NCBI GenBank assembly: GCA_964414345.1
Contig: CAYPWF010000008.1
Span: 15,805 to 79,804, forward strand
Source of the DNA: Desulfocorpusculum sp964414345
GTDB lineage: Bacteria > Desulfobacterota > Desulfocorpusculales > Desulfocorpusculum
Direction of reading: 5' to 3'
Length of the DNA stretch: 64,000 nucleotides
Shown here: in pieces, positions 50,401-58,686 of the stretch
How positions within the stretch are numbered: position 1 is the stretch's first letter
Layout of the letters: every line of letters starts with the position of its first letter
Position numbers and translations under genes: made by a program
Notes under the pieces: model-generated
Seen by the model: the letters and a program-made list of their open reading frames with translations, nothing else
What the model was told of the DNA's origin: nothing
Databases searched by the model: none

Positions 50401-52787
50401 GGCAAAGGCGCTATCTTGAAAGCCTCCCGGCTTACGTGCGCCAGTATCTCAAGGTCCTGGATCGTCCGGACGTGGATCTGGTGGCAGGAATCCCCCCCAC
50501 GGTGGCCATAGAGCAGAGAACCGCCAGAGCGGGACGCAGGTCCACCGTGGCCACCCTGACGGAGATATACCACTTCATAAGGCTCCTGTTCGCCAAGCTG
50601 GGTGTCCAGTACTGCCCCTCCTGCAACATCCCCATCTCCAGCGGGAGGCTTGGCTCGGTGCTGGAAGCCATGCTGGAACGCTTCAGGGGCAAAGCAGTAA
50701 CCCTTCTGGCTCCGCGGGTGGTGGGAAGAAAGGGCACACACAAGTCCGTGATGCTGCAGGCTGCCAGGTTGGGGCTTGCGGGGGTGCGCGTGGACGGGAG
50801 GATCTTTTCAGGGGGCAGACTCCCCCAACTGGATAGATACAAGGAGCACTGGATAGAGTGGGTGGTGGCCAGGGATCTTGTGGTGGATCCCGGGGATCTC
50901 GCCGGGCTTCAGGCCTTGGTGGAAAAGGCAGTGGGGTACGGGGAGGGGACCCTGCTGGTGCTTCCCCAAGAGGGTGTTCAGGAGACCTTCAGCAATCGGC
51001 GCCAGTGCCCCAGGTGTCTGAAAGGCTTCGGAGAACTGGACCCTCGTCACTTCTCCTTCAACAGCCCCATGGGGGCTTGTCCCAAGTGCGAAGGCCTGGG
51101 AATCTTGCAAGAGGCTGGGGAGCGAACCTGTCCCCAGTGCGGGGGGGAGCGTCTCACGGCCAATGCCAGGGCAGTCAAGGTTCTGGGCCTGAGCATAGGG
51201 GATGTGGTCTCCATGAACATCGCGGAAGCAGCCCGTTTCTGGAAAGAGGTGCGCTTCAGACAAGCCGCCCAGCAGGTGGGGGACCCTCTGGTGAGGGAGA
51301 TAAGAAATAGGCTGGAGACCCTGATCCGTTTGGGGGTGGGATACTTGAGGCTGGACCGCTCGGCTGAAACCCTCTCAGGCGGGGAGGCCCAAAGGATCCG
51401 CTTGGCGGCCCAGTTGGGCTCCAACCTGAGGGGGGTCTGCTATGTACTGGATGAGCCCACCATAGGGCTACACCCCAGGGACCACTCCCTTCTGGTGGAG
51501 AGCTTGAGGCAGCTTCGGGACCGAGGCAACTCCGTCATACTGGTTGAGCACGATGAGGAGACCATCCGGGAAGCAGACTGGATAGTGGATCTGGGACCGG
51601 GGGCGGGCAGGTACGGGGGAGAGGTTCTGGCCCAGGGCACATGGGAAGAGCTGCTAAACAAGGGAAATTCTCTCACGGTTCGGATCCTGGAGGAAAGAAA
51701 AACCAAAGGCCTCCCCTCTAGGGCCAGAAAGGCAAGGGAGGGCAGGACTCTTCTTGTAAGAAATGCCCGCCAGCACAACCTCAAAGGGCTGGATGTGGAA
51801 ATTCCCTTGGGTACCCTCACCTGTGTGACCGGGGTGTCCGGCTCTGGGAAAAGCTCATTGGTCCAGGATGTGCTTTACAAAGGTCTCAGGAAGCTCCTCT
51901 CTGCAGAGAATACATCTAATGACAATGATGTGGGACTCCATGACGGCATGGAAGGATGGGAGGCCTTGGAGAGGGTCTTGCAGGTGGACCATTCACCCAT
52001 AGGCCGAACCCCCAGATCCACCCCGGCCACTTACGTAAAGGTTTGGGATGAAGTCCGAAGACTTTTCGCCGGGCTCCCGGAAGCCAGAGCCAGAGGGTAC
52101 AACTCGGGCAGGTTTTCTTTTAATTTGGCTCCCGGCAGATGTCCGGTCTGCGAAGGACAGGGCATCTTGCGAAGGGAGATGAGCTTCCTCCCAGACGTGT
52201 ACGTGCTGTGCGAGGCCTGCGAAGGATTACGTTTCAACAGGGAGACTCTTTCTGTCATGTACAAAGGCCGCTCCATCGGACAGGTGCTTCAGATGAGCAT
52301 CGAGGAGGCAGTGGAGTTCTTCTCCCCGGTGCCTCAGATCCGAAGGCCCCTGAGACTCCTCCTAGAGCTGGGACTGGGATACCTCACCCTGGGCCAACCC
52401 AGCCCGACCCTCTCGGGCGGTGAGGCCCAGAGGGTGAAGCTGGCCCAGGAGCTCTCCAGGCCCAGCAACGGCAGGAACCTCTACGTTCTGGACGAGCCCA
52501 CAACAGGGCTGCACGCAGCGGATGTAGAGAGGCTCATCAAGACGCTTCAAAGCTTGGTGGACAGGGGGGATACCGTGGTTGTGGTGGAACATCACTTGGA
52601 CGTGATAGCCTCGGCGGATCACATAATTGACCTTGGGCCTGAAGCAGGAGAACAAGGAGGCCGCATAGTGGCTCAGGGCCCCCCTCCGGAAATCTTAAAG
52701 CATCAAGGGACCTCTTACACCGCCCGCTGGCTTAAGAAACATCTGGAGAGAAACTCCCAAGGCTCCACGCTGAATACTTGTGGCTGA
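47424..52787 (+). CDS. uvrA: Double-length (tandem) UvrA excinuclease ATPase
   Basis: 1787 residues, about twice a normal UvrA (about 940), and made of two complete UvrA units in one chain. Four Walker A motifs are visible: GVSGSGKSTLAMDV, GPSGSGKSTLLLDV, GVSGSGKSTLAFDI and GVSGSGKSSLVQDV. Signatures LSGGEVERVLLTRAL, LSGGEAQRLRLARFL, LSGGEAQRIRLAAQL and LSGGEAQRVKLAQEL match them. Zinc knuckles occur in both halves (CPNCGLEI, CPTCKGFG, CPECKG; CPSCNIPI, CPKCEGLG, CPQCGG). UvrA scans DNA for damage and loads UvrB. Fused UvrA dimers are known from some bacteria such as chlamydiae. GTG 47424 has GGAGGA 6 bases upstream. No internal frameshift was seen. It ends 9 bp from convergent ftsH. Confidence 0.95.
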   Translation: MEVKNIGVIRLANVRQHNLKGLYLELPVGRWITVTGVSGSGKSTLAMDVLYAEGQRRYVETFSPYARQFLERMDRPQVDEITGIPPSLAIEGSHPVRTSRSTVGTMTELTDFLKLLFARMALPVCPNCGLEIRRSTPDSVWEESRNWPQQGSWIILFQLPVKDREPEELRGGLLRMGFLRLFRNGGILPVENWKPEPHEAEIHVVVDRFPASSSDRGRFIDSMESAFRYGKGWATVLLPEGRMLSWSNQWECSGCGLQVKEPVPNLFSFNSPVGACPTCKGFGRIIDIDPELVVPEPWRSIRQGAVKPFSMPAARHEFQDLLRFCGRRKIPLDVPWSELPEEARTAILEGLDGYYGVRGFFKWLEEKSYRMHVRVFLSRFRAYTPCPECKGARLRPEALQWRISGRTLPEICSMPVDILAQFFSELETNFRSHPISQMLISEIRSRLGYLQEVGLGYLTLERPSRSLSGGEVERVLLTRALGSRLVNTLFVLDEPSIGLHPRDTERLARAIRRLVEQGNTAVVVEHDPSLIRRADLVLDLGPGAGARGGNLLYLGPPSGLTRQEDSPTALYLTGRRSIPLPARRRDCSGGKSILLRKVEENNLKGIDVRIPLQALVCITGPSGSGKSTLLLDVLYKALLRAKNLPGERPGRHAGLEGAQWIHKVELVDQSGLGRTSRANPATYSGAWEHIRKRFAMEPLARARRWGPGMFSFNVPGGRCESCKGEGFQRVEMQFLSDVLLRCPDCGGRRFLGPVLEVLWQGKSIADVLESTVEEACELFKEQEQVLRALDPLKRMGLGYLTLGQPLSTLSGGEAQRLRLARFLTAWQATTLFLLDEPTTGLHLQDVEKLLEVLQELVEKGHTVVVVEHHLDVIKSADYVIDLGPEGGEGGGWIVAQGPPEAIASCLDSHTGKYLKALLEGHSWPEATGVRETVSGWQKGLTWPLNGSIQVRGARQHNLKEISLDIPRDRIVVITGVSGSGKSTLAFDILFNEGQRRYLESLPAYVRQYLKVLDRPDVDLVAGIPPTVAIEQRTARAGRRSTVATLTEIYHFIRLLFAKLGVQYCPSCNIPISSGRLGSVLEAMLERFRGKAVTLLAPRVVGRKGTHKSVMLQAARLGLAGVRVDGRIFSGGRLPQLDRYKEHWIEWVVARDLVVDPGDLAGLQALVEKAVGYGEGTLLVLPQEGVQETFSNRRQCPRCLKGFGELDPRHFSFNSPMGACPKCEGLGILQEAGERTCPQCGGERLTANARAVKVLGLSIGDVVSMNIAEAARFWKEVRFRQAAQQVGDPLVREIRNRLETLIRLGVGYLRLDRSAETLSGGEAQRIRLAAQLGSNLRGVCYVLDEPTIGLHPRDHSLLVESLRQLRDRGNSVILVEHDEETIREADWIVDLGPGAGRYGGEVLAQGTWEELLNKGNSLTVRILEERKTKGLPSRARKAREGRTLLVRNARQHNLKGLDVEIPLGTLTCVTGVSGSGKSSLVQDVLYKGLRKLLSAENTSNDNDVGLHDGMEGWEALERVLQVDHSPIGRTPRSTPATYVKVWDEVRRLFAGLPEARARGYNSGRFSFNLAPGRCPVCEGQGILRREMSFLPDVYVLCEACEGLRFNRETLSVMYKGRSIGQVLQMSIEEAVEFFSPVPQIRRPLRLLLELGLGYLTLGQPSPTLSGGEAQRVKLAQELSRPSNGRNLYVLDEPTTGLHAADVERLIKTLQSLVDRGDTVVVVEHHLDVIASADHIIDLGPEAGEQGGRIVAQGPPPEILKHQGTSYTARWLKKHLERNSQGSTLNTCG

Positions 52788-52796
52788 CTTGTACTG

Positions 52797-54740
52797 CTAT
52801 TTCCTCTTCACCTTGGTCTTTTCCTGCTCCAAAGGCCTCTCTGTTACCTGAAACCCGGCCTCCTGGATCATGGATCGTAACTCCGAGCCTTCCATGACCT
52901 CTTTTTCCAGCAAAGTCTCGGCCACCTTGTCCAGAAGTTCCCGCCTTTCCTGCAGGATTCCTCTTACCCTCTGGTGGGCCTTCCCAAGGATGTTCTCCAC
53001 CTCCTCGTCTATCATGCGGGCCCTCTCTTCGCTGTAATCCCTGGGCACAGAACCGCTCTCCAGAAACATGGATCTGCGTTCCTTCTGGAATGTAACCAGC
53101 CCCAACTTCTCGCTCATACCGTATTCCATGATCATGGAGCGGGCTAGGTCAGTGGCCCTCTGCAAGTCGTTTTGGGCTCCGGTGGAGACATCCTGAAAAA
53201 CTATCTCCTCAGCCACCCTTCCCCCGAGCAGCACCGCAATGCGATCCTCCAGCTCTGAGCGGGTCATCAGGTAGCGATCTTCTGTAGGAAGCTGCTGGGT
53301 GTAACCCAGGGCCGCTATGCCCCTTGGGATTATGGAAATCTTCCTAACAGGATCTGCGTTGGGGACTGCCTCTGCCACAAGGGCGTGTCCTGTCTCGTGG
53401 TAGGCGACTATCTGCTTTTCCCTGGCGTTCATGACCCTGTTTTTCTTCTCCAGGCCCCCGACGATCCTGTCTATGGCCTCGTCAAAGTCCTGCATATCCA
53501 CAGCCTTCTTGCCTCTGCGGGCTGCTCTTAGTGCAGCCTCGTTTACCAGGTTGGCCAAATCCGCCCCCACAAATCCGGGGGTCCTGGCAGCCACCTCGCG
53601 CAGGTTCACGCTCTTAGCTAGCTTCACACCCGCCACATGCACTTTCAGGATGGCCTCCCGGCCTTTTATGTCAGGTCGGTCTATGAGCACCTGCCTGTCG
53701 AATCGGCCCGGTCTCAAAAGGGCTGGATCCAAAATCTCTGGCCGGTTGGTGGCCGCCATTATTATGACCCCTTTGGCTGGATCAAAGCCGTCCATTTCCA
53801 CCAGAAGCTGGTTTAGGGTTTGCTCCCTTTCGTCATGCCCCCCCAGAGGACTCAAGCCCCTGGCCTTGCCAAGGGCATCCAACTCGTCTATGAACACGAT
53901 GCACGGGGCGTGCTCTTGGGCCTGGCGGAACATATCCCTCACCCTGGCCGCTCCCACTCCCACGAACATCTCCACAAATTCCGAGCCGCTCATGCTGAAA
54001 AAAGGCACCTTTGCCTCTCCGGCCACTGCCCGGGCCAAGAGGGTCTTTCCCGTGCCTGGGGGGCCCACCAGCAATACCCCTTTGGGGATACGCCCTCCCA
54101 GCTGCTTATACTTGTCCGGGTTGCGTAGGAACTCCACAACCTCCTCCAGCTCCTCCTTGGCCTCATCTATGCCTGCCACATCCTGGAAGGTCACCTTTAC
54201 CTCGTCCTCGGCGTAAATGCGGGCCCGGCTCTTCCCAAAGGACATGACCCCGGCCCCCCCTCCCATTTTCCTTACCAGGTAGAACCAGATGAGCATAAAA
54301 ACCGCCATGGGCACTACCCAGGACAAAAGGCCGCTTAAGAACTTGTTCTCGTAGCTGCCGGAGTAAATCACTCCGCCTTGTTCCAATGCCTCCACAAGCC
54401 CCTTGTCCTCCACCCTGAAAGTTCGGAACCTGGAACTTCTGGCCGAAGCCCCCTCTGGTTTTAGAGTTCCGGTTATTACATCAGGCTCTATGATCACCTG
54501 ATCCACCTTCCCCTGGCTTACCAGAGACTTGAATTGACTGTACGGAATAGTCTGGGTCTGCCCGGCTAGATAGAGATTTTGAAAAAGAATCAGCACCGAT
54601 ATCACAATCAGAAAATACCATAGGCTGAAATGGGTCTTGGGAGGGATCTTTTTCCTGCCCGAGCCCTGCCCCGGCAGGAAGTCCTGGAGCCAGTTGGGTG
54701 GGGCTGGTTTGGGTCCCTTGTCTTTCACCATCTGAGGCAT
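52797..54740 (-). CDS. ftsH: ATP-dependent zinc metalloprotease FtsH
   Basis: Membrane AAA+ protease that degrades unassembled membrane proteins and short-lived regulators. 647 residues from ATG 54740: two N-terminal TM helices (WYFLIVISVLILFQNLYLAG; WVVPMAVFMLIWFYLV) flank a short periplasmic domain; Walker A GPPGTGKTLLARAVAG; pore loop FVEMFVGVGAARVRD; Walker B CIVFIDELDALG; SRH region ATNRPEILDPALLRPGRFDR; zinc site HETGH. GGGAG lies 7 bases before ATG 54740; ATG 54773 is an alternative. It is 86 bp downstream of the DksA-type gene on the same strand. Confidence 0.96.
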   Translation of the reverse strand: MPQMVKDKGPKPAPPNWLQDFLPGQGSGRKKIPPKTHFSLWYFLIVISVLILFQNLYLAGQTQTIPYSQFKSLVSQGKVDQVIIEPDVITGTLKPEGASARSSRFRTFRVEDKGLVEALEQGGVIYSGSYENKFLSGLLSWVVPMAVFMLIWFYLVRKMGGGAGVMSFGKSRARIYAEDEVKVTFQDVAGIDEAKEELEEVVEFLRNPDKYKQLGGRIPKGVLLVGPPGTGKTLLARAVAGEAKVPFFSMSGSEFVEMFVGVGAARVRDMFRQAQEHAPCIVFIDELDALGKARGLSPLGGHDEREQTLNQLLVEMDGFDPAKGVIIMAATNRPEILDPALLRPGRFDRQVLIDRPDIKGREAILKVHVAGVKLAKSVNLREVAARTPGFVGADLANLVNEAALRAARRGKKAVDMQDFDEAIDRIVGGLEKKNRVMNAREKQIVAYHETGHALVAEAVPNADPVRKISIIPRGIAALGYTQQLPTEDRYLMTRSELEDRIAVLLGGRVAEEIVFQDVSTGAQNDLQRATDLARSMIMEYGMSEKLGLVTFQKERRSMFLESGSVPRDYSEERARMIDEEVENILGKAHQRVRGILQERRELLDKVAETLLEKEVMEGSELRSMIQEAGFQVTERPLEQEKTKVKRK

Positions 54741-54826
54741 TTGGAGTCTCCCTGCAGCATCATCTTTCACCATCTTCGTTGAATCCTGCTTCGCAATCCC
54801 AATCCATCTTCACACCCAATGAGGGC

Positions 54827-55318
54827 TCAGTCCCTATGTGAAGACCTAGGACCCCACTGCTTCTCCCTTTCCAACCTCTCCATCTCTTCTTGACACGCCC
54901 GGCAGAGCTGGGCAAAGGGCATTGCTTTTAGTCTCTCGAACCTGATGGCGCTGCCGCATTCTTCGCAAAGCCCGTAATCCCCTGACTCGATCTTCAATAG
55001 GGCTTCCTTGATCTGCTTGAGCTCCTGGCTTCTCATGCTCATGACCTGGAAGTCGGTCTCTTTGCCCACATCCACCCTGGACTCGTCGCCTTCTTCCACG
55101 TTCACCACCGTGGTTTCTTCCCCGCCCTCCTCCAAGGCGCGAGTCAGGTTCTTTCTGAGTTCCTCTTCAATGGCCTTTCTTCTTTCATGGAGCAAGGCCA
55201 CTATCTGGGCCAACTGTTCCTCTGTTAGACTTTTCTTGGACGTCATGGGCAGGCGTCCCTTCTGGTGAATTTCCCGGGGCTCCAAGATCTCTTGCACGGC
55301 CGGGTTATCCATAACCAT
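54827..55318 (-). CDS. DksA/TraR-family zinc-finger protein
   Basis: 163 residues. An N-terminal coiled coil (LAQIVALLHERRKAIEEELR; MRSQELKQIKEALLKIESGD) ends in the family's zinc finger: GDYGLCEECGSAI ... MPFAQLCRACQ, four cysteines. DksA proteins insert into the RNA polymerase secondary channel and, with ppGpp, adjust transcription; the window also holds a (p)ppGpp enzyme gene. The coiled-coil tip D-x-x-D-A motif typical of true DksA is not obvious, so this may be a DksA-like paralogue. ATG 55318 follows GAGGAG; a shorter start at 55246 is possible. Confidence 0.85.
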   Translation of the reverse strand: MVMDNPAVQEILEPREIHQKGRLPMTSKKSLTEEQLAQIVALLHERRKAIEEELRKNLTRALEEGGEETTVVNVEEGDESRVDVGKETDFQVMSMRSQELKQIKEALLKIESGDYGLCEECGSAIRFERLKAMPFAQLCRACQEEMERLEREKQWGPRSSHRD

Positions 55319-55381
55319 AGCCACTCCTCAAGGCCAGGTCAACCGAGAAAGAGGCCGGGTTGAAAAAACTTGCTAAATTGG

Positions 55382-55476
55382 CCCTGGCTTGACTCGGAAC
55401 ATGCCAAAGCCTGCCAAGGGAGAGGTGTGGCCCAAAAAGGCACAGACTTTGGAGAATAATGCGGGTCAGTTCAGAA
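55382..55476. repeat. MITE-like element, partial copy (right part)
   Basis: About 95 bp upstream of the DksA-like gene that match the right part of copies 1-3: TTGACTCGGAACATGCC and ACTTTGGAGAATAATGCGGG, with the end read on the other strand as CTGACCCGCATTATTC, the element's terminal repeat. The left part was not found; it would fall into the DksA-like coding region. The match is degenerate, and the limits are approximate. Confidence 0.45.
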
Positions 55477-55479
55477 GGA

Positions 55480-55503
55480 AAAGGCCGGGTTGCCCCGGCC
55501 TTT
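55480..55503 (-). terminator. Rho-independent terminator of the groES-groEL operon
   Basis: On the minus strand AAAGGCCGGG-GCAA-CCCGGCCTTT makes a 10 bp stem with a GCAA tetraloop followed by TCC. It lies 32 bp after the groEL stop. The read-out has a short U-run contributed by the stem end. Confidence 0.75.
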
Positions 55504-55534
55504 ACAAACTTGCTCCCACTTGCTCCAGCGGATC

Positions 55535-57160
55535 TCAATACTCCCCGCCGTAACCTCCACCCGGCATCTTGGGGGCCTTCTCCTCTTTGGGCTTCTCTAC
55601 CACCACTGCTCCGGTGGTCAGGAGCAAAGAGGCCACCGAGGCCGCATTCTGAAGGGCCAGTCTGGCTACTTTGGTGGGATCCACTATCCCGGCTTCCATG
55701 AGATCCTCATACTTCTCAGTGGCTGCATTGAAGCCGTAAGCACCACTTCCCGCCTTCACCTTTTCCACCACTACAGAGCCTTCCACACCGGCGTTCTCAG
55801 CGATCTGCCTGATGGGTTCCTCCAAGGCTCTCTTTACTATGTTCACACCGAAGAGCTGGTCACCTTCTGCCTTGACCTTCTCCAGTGCAGGCAGGGCACG
55901 GATGTAAGCCACTCCGCCTCCGGGCACGATCCCTTCCTCCACCGCAGCCCTAGTGGCGTTTAGAGCATCCTCCACCCTGGCCTTTTTCTCCTTCATTTCC
56001 GTCTCGGTTGCAGCTCCTACGTTGATAACAGCCACTCCGCCCACCAGCTTGGCAAGGCGCTCCTGAAGTTTTTCCCTGTCATAATCGCTGGTGGTCTCTT
56101 CTATCTGGGCGCGAATCTGCTTCACCCTTCCCTCCAGGGCGCTTCTGGAGCCCTGGCCTTCCACTATGGTGGTGTCGTCCTTGGTAACCGTCACCCTGCG
56201 AGCCCTTCCAAGGTCCGAAAGGGTAACGTTCTCCAGTTTGATCCCCAGGTCTTCGCTGATCACCTGGCCTCCGGTAAGGATGGCAATGTCTTCCAGCATG
56301 GCCTTGCGGCGATCCCCGAAACCAGGAGCCTTTACAGCACAGCAAGCCAGGGTCCCCCTGATCTTATTTACCACCAACGTAGCTAGGGCCTCTCCTTCCA
56401 CATCCTCGGCCACCACCAAAAGGGGCTTGCCCTGCCTGGCGATCTGCTCCAGCACAGGGAGGAGGTCCTTCATGTTGGAGATCTTCTTCTCATGGAGCAG
56501 GATGTAAGGATCTTCCAGCACCGCCTCCATGCGCTCGGGATCCGTGACAAAATAAGGGGACAGGTACCCGCGGTCGAACTGCATACCTTCCACGATGTCC
56601 AAGGTTGTTTCCATTCCCTTGGCCTCTTCTACGGTTATGACCCCTTCTTTCCCCACCTTGCTCATGGCCTCGGCTATGATGTTCCCGATGGTGGAGTCGT
56701 TGTTGGCCGAAATGGTCCCAACCTGGGCTATCTCCTTCTGGTCGCGGGTGGGCTTGGAGAGCTTTTTCAGCTCATCCACCACAGCTTCCACCGCCTTGTC
56801 GATCCCCCGCTTCAACTCCATGGGATCGCTCCCGGCCGCCACCAGTCTGAATCCCTCTCTGTAGATGGCCTGTGCCAAGACTGTAGCCGTTGTGGTTCCA
56901 TCCCCAGCCACATCCGAAGTCTTGCTGGCCACCTCCTTGATCATCTGGGCGCCAATGTTCTCAAATTTGTCCTCCAGCTCTATCTCCTTGGCCACCGTCA
57001 CCCCGTCTTTGGTCACATTGGGGGATCCGAAGGTCTTCTCAAGGATCACATTGCGTCCCTTGGGACCCAGGGTCAACTTCACCGTGTCGGCCAGACGGTT
57101 AACGCCCTTGAGCACCTCCGCCCGGGCCGTCTCCTGAAACCTGATATCTTTGGCTGCCAT
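55535..57160 (-). CDS. groEL: Chaperonin GroEL (60 kDa)
   Basis: 541-residue chaperonin that folds client proteins in a double ring with GroES. Typical sequence: AAKDIRFQETARAEVLKGVN, LGPKGRNVILEKTFGSPNV, DGVTVAKEIELED, DVAGDGTTTATVLAQAI, and the C-terminal GGYGGEY in place of the common GGM repeats. It starts 68 bp after groES on the same strand. Terminator at 55480-55503. Confidence 0.98.
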   Translation of the reverse strand: MAAKDIRFQETARAEVLKGVNRLADTVKLTLGPKGRNVILEKTFGSPNVTKDGVTVAKEIELEDKFENIGAQMIKEVASKTSDVAGDGTTTATVLAQAIYREGFRLVAAGSDPMELKRGIDKAVEAVVDELKKLSKPTRDQKEIAQVGTISANNDSTIGNIIAEAMSKVGKEGVITVEEAKGMETTLDIVEGMQFDRGYLSPYFVTDPERMEAVLEDPYILLHEKKISNMKDLLPVLEQIARQGKPLLVVAEDVEGEALATLVVNKIRGTLACCAVKAPGFGDRRKAMLEDIAILTGGQVISEDLGIKLENVTLSDLGRARRVTVTKDDTTIVEGQGSRSALEGRVKQIRAQIEETTSDYDREKLQERLAKLVGGVAVINVGAATETEMKEKKARVEDALNATRAAVEEGIVPGGGVAYIRALPALEKVKAEGDQLFGVNIVKRALEEPIRQIAENAGVEGSVVVEKVKAGSGAYGFNAATEKYEDLMEAGIVDPTKVARLALQNAASVASLLLTTGAVVVEKPKEEKAPKMPGGGYGGEY

Positions 57161-57228
57161 GTCTCAAAACCCTCCTTATTTCTTATCGTCTCGTCCAAGA
57201 GTAAAGTTCTGAAAACTAACAGATCTCA

Positions 57229-57516
57229 TCAGGTGATAATGGCCAGGATGTCATCCTCCCTCATGATCAGGTGCTCCTCACCATCGATCTTGACCTCGGT
57301 TCCTGCATACTTCCCAAAAAGCACCCTGTCGCCCTCTTTGACCTCCAAAGGAACAACCTTCCCATCCTCGGTCACCTTCCCCTTGCCCACAGCTATCACT
57401 TTTCCCTGGATGGGCTTCTCCTTTGCCGTATCAGGAATGATTATCCCACCCTTTGTTTTCTCCTCCTCCTCGATGCGCTTGATGAGGACTCGGTCGTGCA
57501 GCGGCTTCACGTTCAT
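57229..57516 (-). CDS. groES: Co-chaperonin GroES (10 kDa)
   Basis: 95 residues: MNVKPLHDRVLIKRIEEEEK, TKGGIIIPDTAKEKPIQGKV (mobile loop), VIAVGKGKVTEDGKVVPLEV and KEGDRVLFGKYAGTEVKIDG. It caps the GroEL ring. AGGAGG lies 7 bases before ATG 57516. First gene of the groES-groEL operon. No CIRCE operator is visible upstream. Confidence 0.98.
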   Translation of the reverse strand: MNVKPLHDRVLIKRIEEEEKTKGGIIIPDTAKEKPIQGKVIAVGKGKVTEDGKVVPLEVKEGDRVLFGKYAGTEVKIDGEEHLIMREDDILAIIT

Positions 57517-57618
57517 TGCGGAAACCTCCTTCCTTGATTTATCTTAGGCCGTCCAAGCGGCCATGCCACGCTTAGAGCTGGACCCCCTTGCGGGGCTAGC
57601 GAATAAAAATCTGCTTTT

Positions 57619-57646
57619 CTTATAAGCACTCTTTGGCCGGATGCAA
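57619..57646 (-). promoter_or_regulatory. Sigma70-like promoter candidate for groES-groEL
   Basis: On the minus strand TTGCAT (57646-57641) and TATAAG (57624-57619) are spaced 16 bases and lie about 105 bp upstream of groES. Matches are 4 of 6 and 5 of 6 to sigma70 consensus. A single half of a CIRCE-like sequence (GAGTGCTTA) overlaps the spacer and -10, but the inverted partner is missing. Confidence 0.4.
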
Positions 57647-57664
57647 GGGGGGTGGGAGCTTTTC

Positions 57665-58681
57665 TTAGAACTCAAGCCGCTCGCGCACGAACTTTTGCAC
57701 ATTGGGATCCGATGTCTCGATGCCCATTTCCCTCAATGCCTCCAGGGGTACCTCTGCCCTTGCGGCTCCGCGGTGACCGCCTGCAGAGCCGAAAGGTCCA
57801 AAGGCCCTCCTGGCCAGCCTTCCAGCATCCTTACGATATCCATCGTTGCGTATTATGACTATCAACTTCCCTCTGTACAGACCTGAGACAAAAGTCCACC
57901 TCATACCGTGGACCCTCATAAAAAAATCGGCTATTTGGACACAAAGATCGGGGGTCTCCACCTCTCCCAGGTGGGCGAAAAGCCCCTTCTTGGTCACCAT
58001 CATGCGCTCCAAGGCCTGCCGGAAGTACCTCAAATCACTTAGTCTCAGCTCAGACAGCTCTATTTTCCGCAATAGATTCATGTTGGCGAACTGGAACACA
58101 TAGCGGAATTCCTTCACATCCTGCTCTGTGGCGTCCCGCTCGAAGTTGGCAGTATCTGTCTTTATAGCGTAAAGAAGCGCAGTGGCAAGATTCGTGGAGG
58201 GCTGAATTCCGGCGGCTCTCAAATACTCAATGAGTATGGTGGCCGTAGCTCCGTATTCGGGCCGAATATCCACAAAGGGGGCCTTCACCTCCCCCACCAG
58301 AGGGTGGTGGTCAATGATGGCATCATAGCTCAGTCTCCCGAAGGCTTCGTAATGATGCGGTTGTGAATCCACCAGGATCTTTCTTTGAAAGTAATCCAGG
58401 TCCACCTGGCTGATACGCACCAAAGGAATCCTGAGCAGTTCCATCATGGCCTGGTTCTCAAGACGCTGGATTTCCCCTATGTAAGCTATGACTACCCTTT
58501 GTGCATGCTTCCAAAGAAGCCTCTTTACTGCAAGAGCACTGGCCATGGAGTCCGGATCCGGGTACAAGAGCACCAGCACGTTCTCGGAATGCTCAAAAAG
58601 CCCCAAAAATCCTTTTACCTTGTCCCTAGCACTTTGGGCTCGTGAAGCACGCCTGGGCCTTAGACTTGGAGAATATGCCAT
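57665..58681 (-). CDS. DHH/DHHA1-family phosphoesterase (NrnA-like)
   Basis: 338 residues. DHH domain motifs: LLYPDPDSMASALAVKRLLW (metal-binding D-P-D), YDAIIDHHPLVG (the DHH triad) and LLYAIKTDTANFERDATEQD. The DHHA1 domain ends with FGSAGGHRGAARAEVPL, the GGGH-type substrate loop. Such enzymes cleave nano-RNA, pAp or linear/cyclic dinucleotides. The gene lies 5 bp after the diadenylate cyclase gene on the same strand, so c-di-AMP or pApA turnover is the likely role. It lacks the PAS/GGDEF-like N-terminus of GdpP. Confidence 0.88.
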   Translation of the reverse strand: MAYSPSLRPRRASRAQSARDKVKGFLGLFEHSENVLVLLYPDPDSMASALAVKRLLWKHAQRVVIAYIGEIQRLENQAMMELLRIPLVRISQVDLDYFQRKILVDSQPHHYEAFGRLSYDAIIDHHPLVGEVKAPFVDIRPEYGATATILIEYLRAAGIQPSTNLATALLYAIKTDTANFERDATEQDVKEFRYVFQFANMNLLRKIELSELRLSDLRYFRQALERMMVTKKGLFAHLGEVETPDLCVQIADFFMRVHGMRWTFVSGLYRGKLIVIIRNDGYRKDAGRLARRAFGPFGSAGGHRGAARAEVPLEALREMGIETSDPNVQKFVRERLEF

Positions 58682-58686
58682 TTCTC

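Noticed and set aside
56492..57547. Long plus-strand open frame antisense to groES-groEL
   Set aside because: It is the shadow of two certain genes, has no ribosome site and no recognisable protein sequence.
57600..57660. CIRCE (HrcA) operator upstream of groES
   Set aside because: Only one half-site resembling AAGCACTC is present; the inverted GAGTGCT partner at 9 bp spacing is missing.
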